A stretch of DNA of 64,000 bases from Sanguinoderma infundibulare (lineage: Eukaryota > Basidiomycota > Agaricomycetes > Polyporales > Polyporaceae): positions 248,001 to 312,000 of the forward strand of contig JAVLRN010000018.1 in the NCBI GenBank assembly GCA_032821775.1, written 5' to 3'. Below the pieces are notes generated by a model. The model worked only from the letters and a program-made list of their open reading frames with translations, was not told where the DNA came from and did not search any database. This document shows positions 11,578 to 25,154 of the stretch, one piece after another (position 1 is the first letter of the stretch; the number at the start of each line of letters is the position of its first letter). The translations under genes were made by a program, and so were the position numbers.

Positions 11578-12150
11578 GTCAGCCAGACTCGGGCAAGGGC
11601 CGAACCATGGGAGAGAGTACATGCACACCTTGTAAGATGTCTCGTAAAACACATGGATGATCCCACGGAGATAGGCGACTGAGAAGACCGGTGTGAGCAT
11701 CTTGCGCTGCTTCCTGTGCTGTTCCCCTTCTGTGACAAACAGACCCGGGCCGAGGAGCGTGGTGCTGGTCATGACATTGACGTTAGCGCTGCTGCTGCTC
11801 GACATGCCTATCGATGCTGACATACCTTGCTGGAGCATTGCTGACGACCGCTTCACGGTGGACGTCGGCGCATCCTCCGGAGGCATGTGGGTGATTCCTG
11901 CAGCATGAAAGTCATAACCATCTGTTAGTACAAACACGAATAGCACAGAATAATATTTTGGAATAGACGTACAATACAACGGGTCGCCCAGGGCTTCACA
12001 GATGGTTGTTGCGGGTATCGCGCATCGGGGATGGAGAGAAAGGGAGGAATGGACAACTCGGAAAGGAGTGTGGAGACGATGGCAGGTGGCCTGGCAAGTC
12101 CCTCTTGCGCGGCCTGCTTTTATGTTAGCTCTGGCACCATAATCTCGCCT
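11578..12150 (-). pseudogene. Cytochrome P450 N-terminal fragment, copy in unit 2
   Basis: The minus strand encodes GPGLFVTEGEQHRKQRKM then LTPVFSVAYLRGIIHVFYET (11629-11751), the C-helix region typical of fungal P450s; HRKQR carries the heme-propionate contact. A preceding exon gives DGYDFHAAG between gtacgt and ctaacag intron borders. The sequence stops at a gtgtgc donor after SYK and then enters the kinase remnant on the same strand. The I-helix, ExxR and FxxGxRxCxG heme-ligand motifs are absent. No convincing membrane anchor is seen upstream. Confidence 0.72.
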
Positions 12151-12153
12151 CAC

Positions 12154-13398
12154 CTGCGGCTAACCCTTCCGACACAACCCGGTTTCCAAGAGCGACTTTC
12201 GCGCGAGCACCGTCTCCCACAAAGACATATCTGCACCGCATATCTCCACTAAACAGGGCAATATCTCCATGGCTGTTCTGCTTGTGCGTTCTGATCGCAC
12301 CCAATTTCGCTTGCATGGCAGCCCTGCAGTTATTTCCCAGAATGTGAAACCCGCCGCTGAGTGCGAAATCAACCTCGCGGCGCCCTACCAGTACCGTGAA
12401 CGAAAGTGTGCACGGCTTTGTCAATGGCCCGCCGTCCATTGTGACGAGTCCAAGGCCGAGAGTGCCAACCGCGTCCAACAACATGGTATCACATATGCCG
12501 AAGCAGAAGTAGCCAAGACGCAAGACAAAGACCGGGCCATGGTGACGCACCTGATCAAGTCGCACAGTGAGGTGGGAGTGCAGACTGATCCTCGTTGAAC
12601 CACCGCAAGTTCGCCTCCCGAGCCTTGACGTCCTGCCGCCGCCGTCTGAGTGAGAACATGTCGAAGATCAAGAGCAGACACGCACAACCACAGCTATTGG
12701 GGATGTTCCTGTCCATCCTCCGCCACCATGTAGGTGTGAGCACCACGAATATGCGTGCCTCCATTGCGGCCTCCGTGCCGAAGCTTGAGAACACATGCGT
12801 GCGCATGCGCCCACACGTTCTGCTAAAGACAGCGAGGTGCTGTCACCACTTCCAGCGGGGCTGACCCCGACTGCGTTGTTTCCGGCACATTCGGTGTTGT
12901 CGTCACCTGCTCGATCTGCCTCTTCAGCTTCGTCCCCCACACCAGTACCGTTCGTGATCCAGTCGTCAGCATCTGCAATCCCGAGTTCAGTCTCGACCCG
13001 CTCGTCGCGGTTAGGGAAGGCCGCACCCCACCCGTGCGCCAGAGTCGAACATCTATTCATAGCTCAGAATCAGCACATGGCTATCGTGCGGTGTGGGGAG
13101 CGCATCTAGATCTCATATACAACGTAAGCATAGACGGTACTCATCAGACACAATTTCGCTTACCGCGGCAGAACTCCAGAGAACTTGGCAGGCGGAATTT
13201 GAGTTAAGCTACGCGGGTGTGCACTGTTGATCGCGCTTGTACCTGCTTGACAACGCCCTGGGGTGATCTACGATCAAGGAGTGAGCACTCGATGTACCGA
13301 GATCCAATCGTTTGGCTGGACGCCATGGATCAAGCATTTTATTCGATGACTATGATGACATTACGAACATTATGATGGCTAGACTCCCATGGAAGTAC
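12154..13398. other. Unassigned stretch of S segment (unit 2)
   Basis: Several overlapping short frames on both strands, none resembling a known domain. The minus strand near 12600-12790 could be a decayed P450 N-terminus, with a hydrophobic CGCACLLLIFDMF followed by RRRR, but this is weak. The same stretch occurs at 25155-26399, 37659-38903 and 50163-51407. Confidence 0.4.
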
Positions 13399-13805
13399 TC
13401 ACCCGAGGAGCGGACGCGCACCTCGTAATTCTGATCGCGGCGTTGCAGCACCATGTGCGTGATGAGGTGCACGATTGTCTTCGTCCACCCCTTGCCTCCG
13501 CCAACGAGCAGCGGCAGACCCCATAGGCGACATCAGGGCATGCATCTTGAAGTCGAGCAAGGCCCCGGTCTCTTTGGACTGCTGTTTCTGCAGCTTGCGC
13601 GTACGATGCACCTCAGCGCGCATGTCCATGAGGGAGTGAAGCTCACGCTTGCAAAGGCGCTTCTCGGCAGCATCAAGTATGACTGTGTCCGTGTCCCTCG
13701 CGTCCAGGTCGGAGTGCACTGGAGGCAGCAGTGAGTTCGCGACCGCGGTGATCCGCTCACTCAGTTTGGCCTCGGCCATGCGTGCCATACGTTCCTCGGC
13801 CAGAG
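13399..13805 (-). pseudogene. Truncated end of gene A (unit 2)
   Basis: The minus strand encodes MARMAEAKLSERITAVANS, then ILDAAEKRLCKRELHSLMDM and RTRKLQKQQSKE, a charged helical sequence. The upstream part of the exon seen at the left edge of the window is replaced by unrelated B sequence at 13806. The gene thus lacks its 5' part here. Family not recognised. Confidence 0.45.
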
Positions 13806-15270
13806 GTTCAACTGATCATCGAAATCGAATTCTATCACGTCGATAGCGGGTGGCGATGGCACTTTGGATCAGGAAACCAGAAGACGGGTCGTGCTGGACG
13901 GCCGTGACTGCGACTTAGTGCGCTTCTTCGGCGAGAGTGTCGCATATTGTCAAGTGTATATGCGAACGGCCACCGTGAGCGTGGCAGATGGTGGAGCGGT
14001 TGTGGTGGTCAAGAGCAAGCCGAGGGAATGACACATGATTCACGATGGGGCTGCCTAGAATGGCAGGTGTGGGCGTCTCCAGCATGGTGGCGCGGTGCGT
14101 CTTGAGTCCGCCTGCTCGCACTTGATGGTGACTTTAACCTTCATTGCCGACGTATCAGAACACGAAACCATTCGGGGAAGCTGCGGAACTTCGAGAACTT
14201 CCATTGACAGGTTCTCCTCTGCAACAGAACCACCCAACCTCAACAGGTGAGCCGCTCGCTCAGCGGTGTCCATTGTGCTGACATCCTACTGACCCACAAA
14301 ACACAGAGTACTCTGAAAATTCCAGCCGAAAATTGTCCCATTTGTTGCAATTCGAGCTCGGGGACGTGCCAAAAATTTTATCGGTCGAAAATCCAATTTT
14401 GTTGTCAGGGTCCATAGCGAAGATGGCCTCCGCGTCCGCGCTGCCGGTGCATTTCACATATCACTGTAATATCTCTCGCGTAACTGACTTGGGTATTGGT
14501 GGGCAGATGTCAGGGTAAACAATTTACGCTGTCCATCCGTCCTGTCACTCGTCCACCCGCCCATTCTCCCCCTTCCCATCTCCACAAACATCCTCTCTGC
14601 ACTCATCGTTGCCCCACTACACATCCTCCTCATATGCTCATCATCTAAGCCATCCAAGCTCGAAGCCGCACGTCGCTCTCAAAGATGCACGTCACTGTGC
14701 CAACTTATCCTCGACACCCCAGCCTCACGAACCTCAAGGACGTCCCCAATGCCGTCCATTCCGCCATCCAGCTCCTCCAGATCCCATCCGCACGCGCCCA
14801 TGTCTCCCGCACCTCCTCGCATAGGCTCAGCTCCTCTCAGCACTTCCCCTCCATCCCCCTGCCCCCGCCGCTGAGTGCAACATCTAGTCGCATACATCCC
14901 CGCACCGGCAGCATGGATGCGGACTACAACGGCCCTCACTCCGGCCCAGGCACACCGCCGCCCGTCAAGCAGCCCCACAGCGACCGTGAGGATGACCGGA
15001 GCCCCGCCAGGTGGGTAGAGTGTTTGGTATGTTTCCATTCACCTGCTTTCCTGCTATGCTATTAATTATCACTCACCATTGCCTCTCCAGCCGTCAAACT
15101 CTCCTCATCCGGCGTACCTTTCAAACGGCCACGCCCCTGACCACTCACCGCAGCTCACAGTCCACGCTACCGCTGCCGCCGCTCTCCACCCCCATTACCA
15201 GCAGTACCTTCCCCGCTACGCATCCTCCTCACATGCTCATCGTCCAAGCCATCCAAGCTCAAAGCCGCGC

Positions 15271-15411
15271 GTCCCTGTGCCGATCATCGCCACGACCAGC
15301 CTCGCGAACCTTGAGGACATCCTGGGCTCGCTTGACATAAACCCAACCGGGGACGAGATCAAGCTCATGGAGGAGGAGTACCGGCCGTCGGCTGTTTCTG
15401 GGCACGTTTGA
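15271..15411 (+). pseudogene. Aldo/keto reductase C-terminal fragment (unit 2)
   Basis: Identical in translation to the unit 1 piece (TTSLANLEDILG, EYRPSAVSGHV, stop). Catalytic barrel absent. Confidence 0.65.
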
Positions 15412-15520
15412 GCGAGGGTGCTGAGAGTGTTTGTGGACGCCTGAGTCACGGTAAGTCGATTGCAAGTCGATTGCAGCCCATTTTTGACCCTCGAGCGCTT
15501 GGACTGATCTATTCTCGGCA

Positions 15521-15734
15521 GTTTGCGGGCACCGCTTTGGACGTTCGACTCTCGTCTCTCCACTCCCATCGCCTGCAACCTGCCACCATATGCCAGCATG
15601 CTGAGACCATCTGCGCTGACAAGCAGGACCAGAACGAGCGCATGATGCAGGAGCTCACCACCCTCCATGCTTCGCTTACAGTCCCGCGTAGTGCTTTCCC
15701 TCGGATGGCTCGGATTCGGATTCGAGGGGTGTGA
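15521..15734 (+). other. Unidentified helical coding remnant (unit 2)
   Basis: Same sequence as in unit 1 (FAGTALDVRLSS, KQDQNERMMQEL) following tctcggcag. No function assigned. Confidence 0.35.
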
Positions 15735-16115
15735 TCCCGGCGAGTATATGCGCAGGTGAGTGGTTCCTATTTTTAAACTCTAGGGCACATGAACTTATCC
15801 TCATTCCACTCATTTCCTTTAGTTTTCTTGGGGCCCTCCTCAGAGTTGTTATCGGAGGCCGCTGTCGAGCTCCCCTGGGCCATGCTTTTTCAATCTCCCG
15901 GCCCGGTCGCGTGGATGACCGCGATCTTCCGCAGAACGTCTCGGAGTTGTCCGCGTCCGAGCCGTTGGACGTGGCTCTGCGGGTGTCGAGCAGTCGAGCA
16001 GCGAGCAGCGAGCAGCGATTGCGAGCTTGCTTGAGGCTCTCTGGCCCCTGGCCCCCGGATCCCCGGGCCCACACTCCGTCCCGGCCTTCCGTCGGCCTTT
16101 CTGCCACACACCGCT

Positions 16116-16464
16116 CCCAGGCCACTTCCCCCGCCCATTGTTCGAAGATTGCTCTCCGACTCTCCGGCTTTATCGTGGTTGCTGGAGGGTTGATGAGGAA
16201 GAAGGCGGCTCCCCTGGCAATGGTGGCCATATCTGTTTGAGGTCCGGGCGATTGCCGTCATCTACGATGGTTCGTGCATGATGTCGTCCGGATTAGCTTG
16301 ATTCTGACCATTCTTTTTTGCAGAGAGTTGTCCCGTACACGGACGAGCAGGCGGATGTACACAAGGTCGGCTACGACGACATTGGTTGATGCAAGTCCGG
16401 CGACCTTGTACACGTCGCTCGCTCCCAGTGTCAGGCCCCCACGGGGTATCCTCATGTACGGTCC
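16116..16464. pseudogene. CDC48: Cdc48-like fragments, unit-1 type (unit 2)
   Basis: Plus-strand VGYDDIG with following stop and PPRGILMYGPP, with the AFFLIN/AGESESNLR piece on the minus strand, as in unit 1. Here the second proline of MYGPP is kept. The fragment ends at a 34-bp sequence that is repeated 604 bp further on. Confidence 0.6.
16431..16464 (+). repeat. 34-bp direct repeat, left copy (unit 2)
   Basis: Starts tcaggcccccacgg and ends catgtacggtcc. It encodes the PPRGILMYGP motif in one frame. The same 34 bp recur at 17035-17068, bracketing material that unit 1 lacks. Confidence 0.85.
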
Positions 16465-16760
16465 TCCTCTGACGCGACCCCTCTCCTCCATATCATAGTT
16501 GGGGTTCAATGTCGACGTGTGAGTTTCGTGCTCCCCGCACCCACCTTTTGTCGGCTCAGTCTCCGCGATCGCCTTCCAGCATTAACGCTTCAGCCCCTCG
16601 CCTATCTTTCGGTGATTGCCTCGCCCTTCGACTCCCCGTTCAATTTGTCCCTCACTCTCGGACCTGGTTACGGATTTCCAACCTTTACTCCCTGCCGCCG
16701 CGACCGCCTTTCCGGGTCAAAGCTTATCGGTCAATTCCGTGCGTCATTGGCCGTGTTGGG

Positions 16761-17068
16761 AGATTGCTCTCTGACTCTCCGGCTCGGTCATGGTCGCTGG
16801 AGGGTTGATCAGGAAGAAGAAGGCTTCCGTGGCAACGGTGGCCGACTATTCGAGGTTCGAGCGATTGTCGCCATGTATGATGGTTCGTGCGCATACTGTC
16901 ATCCGACTCAATTTCATTCTGACCGTTATTCTTGCAGATAGTCGTACCGTAGGCGGACGAATCCGCAAGGCCGGCTACGACGACATTGGTCCGTGCAAGT
17001 CTGGGGAACTTGCATCCGTCGCTCGCTCAAGTTATCAGGCCCCCACGGGGTATCCTCATGTACGGTCC
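16761..17068. pseudogene. CDC48: Second Cdc48-like fragment, unit-3 type (unit 2 only)
   Basis: The minus strand encodes EAFFFLIN-type sequence near 16800-16850, and the plus strand has a GYDDIG-type motif and the PPRGILMYG motif. The wording follows units 3-5 (28935-29254) rather than unit 1, so unit 2 holds both versions in tandem. The 16465-16760 stretch before it matches neither version closely. Confidence 0.55.
17035..17068 (+). repeat. 34-bp direct repeat, right copy (unit 2)
   Basis: Exact repeat of 16431-16464. It is followed by caggcgcaaaatgg, the sequence that follows the single copy in the other units. Confidence 0.85.
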
Positions 17069-17103
17069 CAGGCGCAAAATGGCAATCCAAGCCGACGACT
17101 CAC

Positions 17104-18155
17104 CTTCACCCCATCCAGGTTCTGCTTCAAGCTCGCGTACTCGCTCATCTGCTCGTCAAACACGCCCAACAGGCTCTTTACCAGCGCGATTTCGAGTGTC
17201 ACGTGGTCCAAGCCCCGCTGCTCTGCTGCTCCCACTGCGTCCTGCTGCCTCCACCTCAATGCCTCCCCGCCGTTGCTCGGCGCGGCGGGGACCGTAATGC
17301 GTGCCATACGGTTACCATCACCGTTGCCGTTCGCAGTCGCGTTCGAGTCCCCCCTGTCGCGTGCGCCCATCCATCCAAATCGGGCGTTGAAAGGCGGCAT
17401 CCCAACGCGGTGTACCGTGTCTAGCCGCGCACGGGGCCTATCAAAGTAGTCGTGCTCCGACGACGACGACGGGCTCGTCGCGTCGTTATTCTCGTCCACG
17501 CGCCGCATCGGCGTCTCCGCCGCCGCCGACGAGCCCAACACCGTGATATCGCTCTTAGGGGTCATCGGCGCCCCCGCCGAGTCTGGCGGTGTGAGCGTCG
17601 AATCGAGCCTCTGCCCGGACCTGTCCTCATCCTTGTTGTGCTCGTCGTTGTCGGCATCGGTGAACGTCTTCCCAGCTAGGCTGGAAGAGCCCATTGTCTT
17701 GATACAGTCCTCAAAGTCGCACCCACCCATCGATATCCGGATCTGCGGGAGTGCAGGTGCGATGAACGTCGCGTGCGATGTTCGCTCCACCAGCGACGAC
17801 TCGGGCGTGCCCTCGCTCTCCCCGGCCGGCGTCACGCTCCGTTGCGATACATCCACGCGCAGGTCGTTTGGCCGCCTCTGCCGGTGCTGTTGCTGAAGCT
17901 GCTTTTGGGGGGGCGAAGGCGGCAGGTCATGGTCCTCGCCTCGGCCTGCTCCCGTTCTCGAGCCCGCTCTCCTCCGTGTCTGTCCCGCTCTCGATCCCGT
18001 GCGGCACGTCGACAAAATGCGACGGCGACGGCGGCACCGAGCTCCCGCTCCCTCTCTTCCGCTCCGGGCTGCTCCTCTCATCCCAGCACTGCGACTGCCT
18101 GCGGAGGTTCAGGCCGGGCGGGTGCCGCGCGTCGTCGGGGCTACGGATCGGGCTT
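17104..18155 (-). pseudogene. Remnant of a disordered-protein gene (unit 2)
   Basis: Near-identical to the unit 1 remnant, with the same frame break and the same truncated end after ASLKQNLDG at a gtgagt donor. Confidence 0.5.
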
Positions 18156-18529
18156 CAACTGCTGCAATGGCCAGAACACAGTCAGTAAGGTTTTTCCGTA
18201 ATCGGGTCTTTGCACGAGCATGTCTTGATGTATTCGTTTGCAGGCTGCGTCCATTTTGATTACCGCGAAACCGTCGACTCTGGATTGACGGCAAGGATGA
18301 TGATATCTTGTGATTTAAAGGAGTAAGTGTCGTCTGGGGACCGAATTGAAATTTCGAACACACATCGAGAGTCTGTAGTGTACACGAGAATCGTTGATAC
18401 CGATGGACTTGAAGAGCTGAGGAGCTCGACGAGTTCAATCCTTGGCTGAAGACATTTACTTGCTCGTAGTCGTAGTCCTAGAAACTCGCCGTGTGTTAGT
18501 AGAGTAAGTACCCCGTGAGCTTCCGGTGG

Positions 18530-18713
18530 ACCTAGCGAGCTTCCCGTGTACTTAGTTCGCCTTCCAGTGCTCCTAGTCAGCTTCCCGTGTACATAGTTGG
18601 CCATACCTGTCCCTAGTGAGCTCCCCGTATACCTAGTGCGCCTTACCTGTACCTAGTTCGTCGTCCGGTGTACCCAGCTAGACTTACCTTGTACCTAGTT
18701 CGCCATCCAGTGC
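18530..18713 (+). repeat. Minisatellite, about 9 repeats (unit 2)
   Basis: Same 20-21 bp repeat family as in unit 1 but with a different set of variants, for example acccagctagacttacc, absent from unit 1. It lies about 525 bp upstream of Mio copy 2. Confidence 0.85.
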
Positions 18714-19238
18714 AGTGACAGAGTCAAGGGCTTGTCCCGGTCAGTTTCTGTGTGCCAAGCGAAGCGAGATCGCGATCTGCGCGGGACGCGACATGTCACC
18801 GCACGCGCGTGTGTGACAGGCCCCGATCTCGCCCCACGCAAAGCTCAGACTCGGACGTCGACCATCGCACGACCAGCCCACCGCCACACTCGCCGTCTCG
18901 ACCACTGCTGGGAGAGCATTCGAACGTCGGGACTGGTGACACTTTTCCCACGTTCCGATGCTCGAAGCCTACAGCCAGCTCGCTTCCGATTCCTTCTCGG
19001 TTTCATCTGCCCATCGTTGGCGACGCTGCACGCACCGACGAACTCACTACTCCCACCCAAGCTGTCAGCCGTCATACTCCTTTCGACTTGCGCTTTCAAT
19101 AATGCAGACTAGTCACAGTCGTCTCGTGGCCTTAAGACTGACCACGCTGTAATAGAGACACGGTGAGCATATATCTTGATTTTTGAGAACTACGTTTGTC
19201 AACTCGTTTTGCTTCTTAAGCCTCAGAGGACATTCGTC

Positions 19239-22200
19239 ATGGTCGCACAATCAGACAAACGTCTCATTTGGCATCCTCGCGGACAGAACAAGTTCATTGT
19301 CGGCGGCAGCACCCAGATCACCCTGTACGAATGGATTCCACAGTCCTCGGAGATCAAGCAAGTTGCGTCGCAGCTGGAGTTGAACCAGATGAAGGTGAGC
19401 ATACAGTCAATCATCCGTTTGTGCAGCCCCTTCGAGTCGTAGACCTCAATGGCTCCTTTTTCTTCCACGCCTGCAGTGTTTCGCCTGGTCGTCCGATCCT
19501 GTCTTAGACGACCTTATAGCGGTTGGATTCAGCAACGGCCGAGTTGACCTCCTGCGCTTCGACGCCGCGAAGCATGCGCATAACAGTGCGACTGTTTCTC
19601 TTCCTGCTCGTAACACGCGTGCGTGCAACACCCTTGGTTTCTCTCCCGCGAACCCCAGTTTTCTTGCTGTCGGTCTTGACAAGGTCCGCAACGATCCTAG
19701 CCTCGTAATCTGGGATATTCACTCTGCATTACCCACGCTGTCGTTCAACGCATCACCTGATGCCGACAGCGATAGCGAGAGCCAGACGGTCCCTTCACGA
19801 GCCGACGGTGGTGTTCGTCGTAGCACTGATCCTCGCTCAATGCAACACTACGCGTCAGCGGAGGTCGTTTCTACCCTTTCCTGGCTTCCGAAGAACCCCC
19901 AGTTACTGCTGGCCGGGATATCCCATCGGTGGCTCCAGCTGTTCGACACCCGCACGACCGCGTCCCCTGCGAAGGCGGCGAGCAAAGTTCACGGCATCGC
20001 CACGGATCCGTTCGACGCCCACCGTGTGGCGTGCTACAGCGAGGGCATTGTCTCGATATGGGATATTCGGCGCTTCAGCCAGCCTGTCCTGACGTTCACG
20101 TCCAAGGATGCTTCTGCGGACGGCACGGATGGCGCGGTGGTCGCGCAGTCTAGTTCGCGAGGGAAGGGCGCGCCTACACCATCCACGGCTGTTGTGCCTC
20201 TAGCGCACGTAGAGTTCTCGTCGACGCGCAGAGGCACGCTCGCAACGCTCGAGCGGGACGCCAGCCATGTTCGCTTCTGGGACATCCATCAAGCACAGTT
20301 CGTCGAGCCCGTTCCAGAAAGTAGTCGCTCGCACGATTCGTCTCATTCAGGCGGGAAGGCGGTCAAGACTTCATGGGTAAAGCCATGGGCTGGTGCAGGT
20401 TCTTCAGCGAATCGGCCATCGTCGCCTCCTGCGGCAGCGGGAGAGCCCTCTCCGTACCACCTTGTCCTTGCGGATACGCGCAGAAGTGAGTACCGCGACC
20501 CCTGTATGTCTCACGGCCCACTAATGGCCCGGATAGCGAAAAACTTTTCCCGCCCATTCACCTCATTTGCCCTTGTCCCGAGTTTGAAACCTCATTCTCT
20601 CACGTCCGACGTTATGTTCGTGAACAAGGACGGGGACCTGGAGCTGTACGCCGTGCACGACACACCAGTTCACTCTCCATGGAGCTCCCGAGGCGACCTT
20701 GCGCTCGGCATCGGCTGCTCCTACACGGTCATTCCCGGAATCACGGACCTGACGCCTCCTCGAGAACCCTGGGAGCTTCTCGCCAGCCGTCCTTCTCGTC
20801 CCGGCTCGCGCGCGTACTCTCTCGAACGCCAGGCGGATGGGTCTCTAGCGCCGCGCTTCCGGTCAAGGGAGTCATCGTATTACATCGCACCGCGGCCTGG
20901 CTTCCCCGCAACGTTCGGAAGAGGCGACGAGGATGGCTTCCCCGCGTTGGGCCCGGCGCACATGAGCGACGTGGGAGGACCGTCTCCTGGCAGGAGGGGC
21001 CTCCGCGAGCCTATGCCGGAAAACATGATGATCGTAAGGGAGCTTCCATTCGAGCACACTGCTGTCATCAGAGGGCAGATCCCGAAGCGTTCGCGGCGCG
21101 GCGGGGACAATGATGGGGACCGTGGACGGAGTGCGCCTCCGACCACGCCGAGGACCATTACGTTGGCGTTGGGCGAAGGGGAGGGGAGAGGGAAGCATGT
21201 AAAGAAATCGTCAGCGGTGAAGGCTCTACAGCAGGTCGTTGAGTCCGACATCTCGATGTTAATCCGGAGGCGTGCGACAATAGTGTACGGCTTAACGGAT
21301 GTGAGGAGCATCGTACTCGGTATTTCATCCATACAACTGACATCGATGTGACTCTTCTGCAGCCCATGTACAACTCCGTCATTGCACACACGACGACCCC
21401 GGACGACCCCACGGTGTCCGAGCTTTGGCTATGGGTACACCGTTAGTCAACGTCTACCTAACGCGTTTTGTTTGCCTCCTGACTTTTCGTTCAGACTCGC
21501 AGCGCCTTATCTTCTCACCCTCTCCCATCGTCGAGGGCTACAACTTCGCGTACCAAGGCCTGACCGGCATTTGGGAAGGATTCCGGCCCATCCGGCCCTC
21601 TCCGCCCTCCGGGCAGCCCACGCCCCGCATTCCCGTTCGCAGCGCGCTGTTCGACGCGGCGCCTAGCGCCTCGCCGCTCCTTACGCCCCTCAATCTCGAG
21701 GTTCCGCCCCGTCCGAGCTCGAAGCACACCAGCCGCAGACGGACTCAAACTCAGACGGCTGCGCCGTCTTTGCCAGAGGAGTTTGTGAGCGCGATCGATG
21801 AACTGAATGCGAGGAATGGGAATTCGGAGGTGTGGAAGCCGTCTGTGTCGACTGCGCGACTGTCGCAGAGGCGATTTGCGTTGCAGCTTTGTGGGTGGAG
21901 CTTGGGGCAGGAAGATCTTGCCCGCGCGATTCGAAGGTGGGAGAGGGAGGGAAAGCATTCGCAAGCAGCGTGCTGGCTCGTCTTCACCGACCAGAACAAG
22001 CAGGCCATCGACATGCTGATGCGAAGTAAAGGTGACGATCCGATCGCCTGAGTGTGAGCGTGGACAGCCTGTACTTAACGCTACGTTATCAGACGAGTCC
22101 CTCCACGTGATGTCAGGCATGGTCGCTGCGTTGACGTCCAATACATCCCGCAACCCGGATTTAGTGCAGCATTGCGAGCGCCTGGTCGTGCGGCTCCAAG

Positions 22201-23126
22201 ACCCATACCTCCGCGCGGTCTTGACACACCTCACGGTCCGCGATTGGGCCGAGGTCCTCCAAGAGGATTCGCTGCCTCTCCGCGAACGTCTCGCCATTGC
22301 GTTCCAGTTCCTCGAGGACAAGAACGTCTCGTCCTATCTGAGGCGGATCGCGGAACGCGCGATCCACGACGGCGACATCCACGGGCTCTTCGTCACCGGG
22401 CTCACAACGGCGGCGGGCATGGACCTGCTGCAGGCGTACATCGACACCTCGGGCGACGTACAGACCGCTGCGCTCGTGGCGGCGCTGTCGCCTGCGCTGG
22501 CGCGGGAGCCGCGCGCGGGACGGTGGATGAACACGTACCGGGACATGCTCGACGGCTGGAGGCTGTTCCACCATCGGTGCCACCTTGACATCGAGCGCGG
22601 GAAGGTCGTGAAGGACGCGGTGGAGTACGGGGAGATGCAGTCGCCGATTGACTGGGCGCCGAAGCAGGTGCTGCTTCGGTGCAACTATTGCGGCAAACCG
22701 ATCGAGGCGCCGTTCTCTTCGGAAGGCAACCCACGGGTGAGTTGAGGTGTCGTTGGCTGGCCCGATGTGCTGACGTGATTCGTGCAGCCGACGTTGTGTC
22801 CGCATTGCAGCAAGCCGCTGCCGCGCTGCTCCGTGTGCCTTATGACGCTGAACCTCGCGCCGGAAAGTGGTCGTGGAGCGAACGCGTTGTCCGCCATCCC
22901 GTGTGGTGCGTTCTCACTCTCTTCTGTGTGAATGCATGTTCCGCCTTCTCATGGTGGTTCTACAGATACTCTGAACGAGGCACTGGTCTTCTGTCAGACG
23001 TGTCGGCACGGGGGGCACGCATCGCATATCCTGGAGTGGTTCTATGGCGAAGGGGGAGCCGCGTCTCGTGCACACGGTACATGTCCGATCGCGGGATGCG
23101 AATGTCGGTGTGGTGATGAGTTATGA
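19239..23126 (+). CDS. SEA4: Mio/Sea4, copy 2
   Basis: Exon structure as in copy 1 shifted by 13001 bp (19239-19394, 19477-20485, 20537-21300, 21363-21441, 21495-22031, 22093-22736, 22788-22905, 22966-23126), 1155 residues, all frames intact. Exons 2-3 differ from copy 1 by only a few residues (Arg to His in SRSHDSS, Pro to Ser in VHSPW, Ala to Leu in ITDLT, Ile to Met in EPMPEN). The donor of intron 5 at 22032 reads gtgacg instead of gtgagg. Retaining that intron would stop the protein after SKGDDPIA and remove the zinc module. Confidence 0.92.
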
Positions 23127-23565
23127 TCTCTTGAGGCTTTTGCACGGTTGCTCGCCGTCAGTGTATATACACATCTCTCTCTTAATCGCCAGTTGGCAAA
23201 CACGATGACAATGCTCGTTAGACGGACAATAGGTCAAAGTTGAGAAGAATGTATCAAATGTTCGTATTCCATCGTGTCTAGAGGGGGACGATTGAACATC
23301 GCGGACTGGAACTGGCTTCCGTCGGCCCGATTCTCGAGGGTAGGAGGCCCCAAGTACACCCGAATCGATTGCCCTCCTCATTCCATCATTTGAGGGCGGG
23401 CTCTCGGATATCGCGACGGTCTCATGGAGAACAATGGGTACCGTCCGGCCACGTTCTTCGTACGTGCTTCTTGGGGACTGCGGACGGAGATTGGTATGTG
23501 CCCATACAGATGAAATAACCGGCTATCAGCAAGACGATTGTCAAAGTATACCACATCAGGAACTC

Positions 23566-24526
<961 letters not shown>

Positions 24527-24578
24527 CACCACATCTGTGATTAGAGCATTGCGGAGCTGGTTTCACAACCGCGTCTCA

Positions 24579-25151
24579 GTCAGCCAGACTCGGGCAAGGG
24601 CCGAACCATGGGAGAGAGTACATGCACACCTTGTAAGATGTCTCGTAAAACACATGGATGATCCCACGGAGATAGGCGACTGAGAAGACCGGTGTGAGCA
24701 TCTTGCGCTGCTTCCTGTGCTGTTCCCCTTCTGTGACAAACAGACCCGGGCCGAGGAGCGTGGTGCTGGTCATGACATTGACGTTAGCGCTGCTGCTGCT
24801 CGACATGCCTATCAATGCTGACATACCTCGCTGGAGCATTGCTGACGACCGCTTCACGGTGGACGTCGGCGCGTCCTCCGGAGGCATGTGGGTGATTCCT
24901 GCAGCATGAAAGTCATAACCATCTGTTAGTACAAACACGAATAGCACAGAATAATATTTTGGAATAGACGTACAATACAACGGGTCGCCCAGGGCTTCAC
25001 AGATGGTTGTTGCGGGTATCGCGCATCGGGGATGGAGAGAAAGGGAGGAATGGACAACTCGGAAAGGAGTGTGGAGACGATGGCGGGTGGCCTGGCAAGT
25101 CCCTCTTGCGCGGCCTGCTTTTATGTTAGCTCTGGCACCATAATCTCGCCT
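24579..25151 (-). pseudogene. Cytochrome P450 N-terminal fragment, copy in unit 3
   Basis: As in unit 2, with three residue changes (Cys to Arg in CQATRH, Gln to Arg in MLQRG, Ser to Leu in SALIG). No heme-ligand region. Confidence 0.72.
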
Positions 25152-25154
25152 CAC

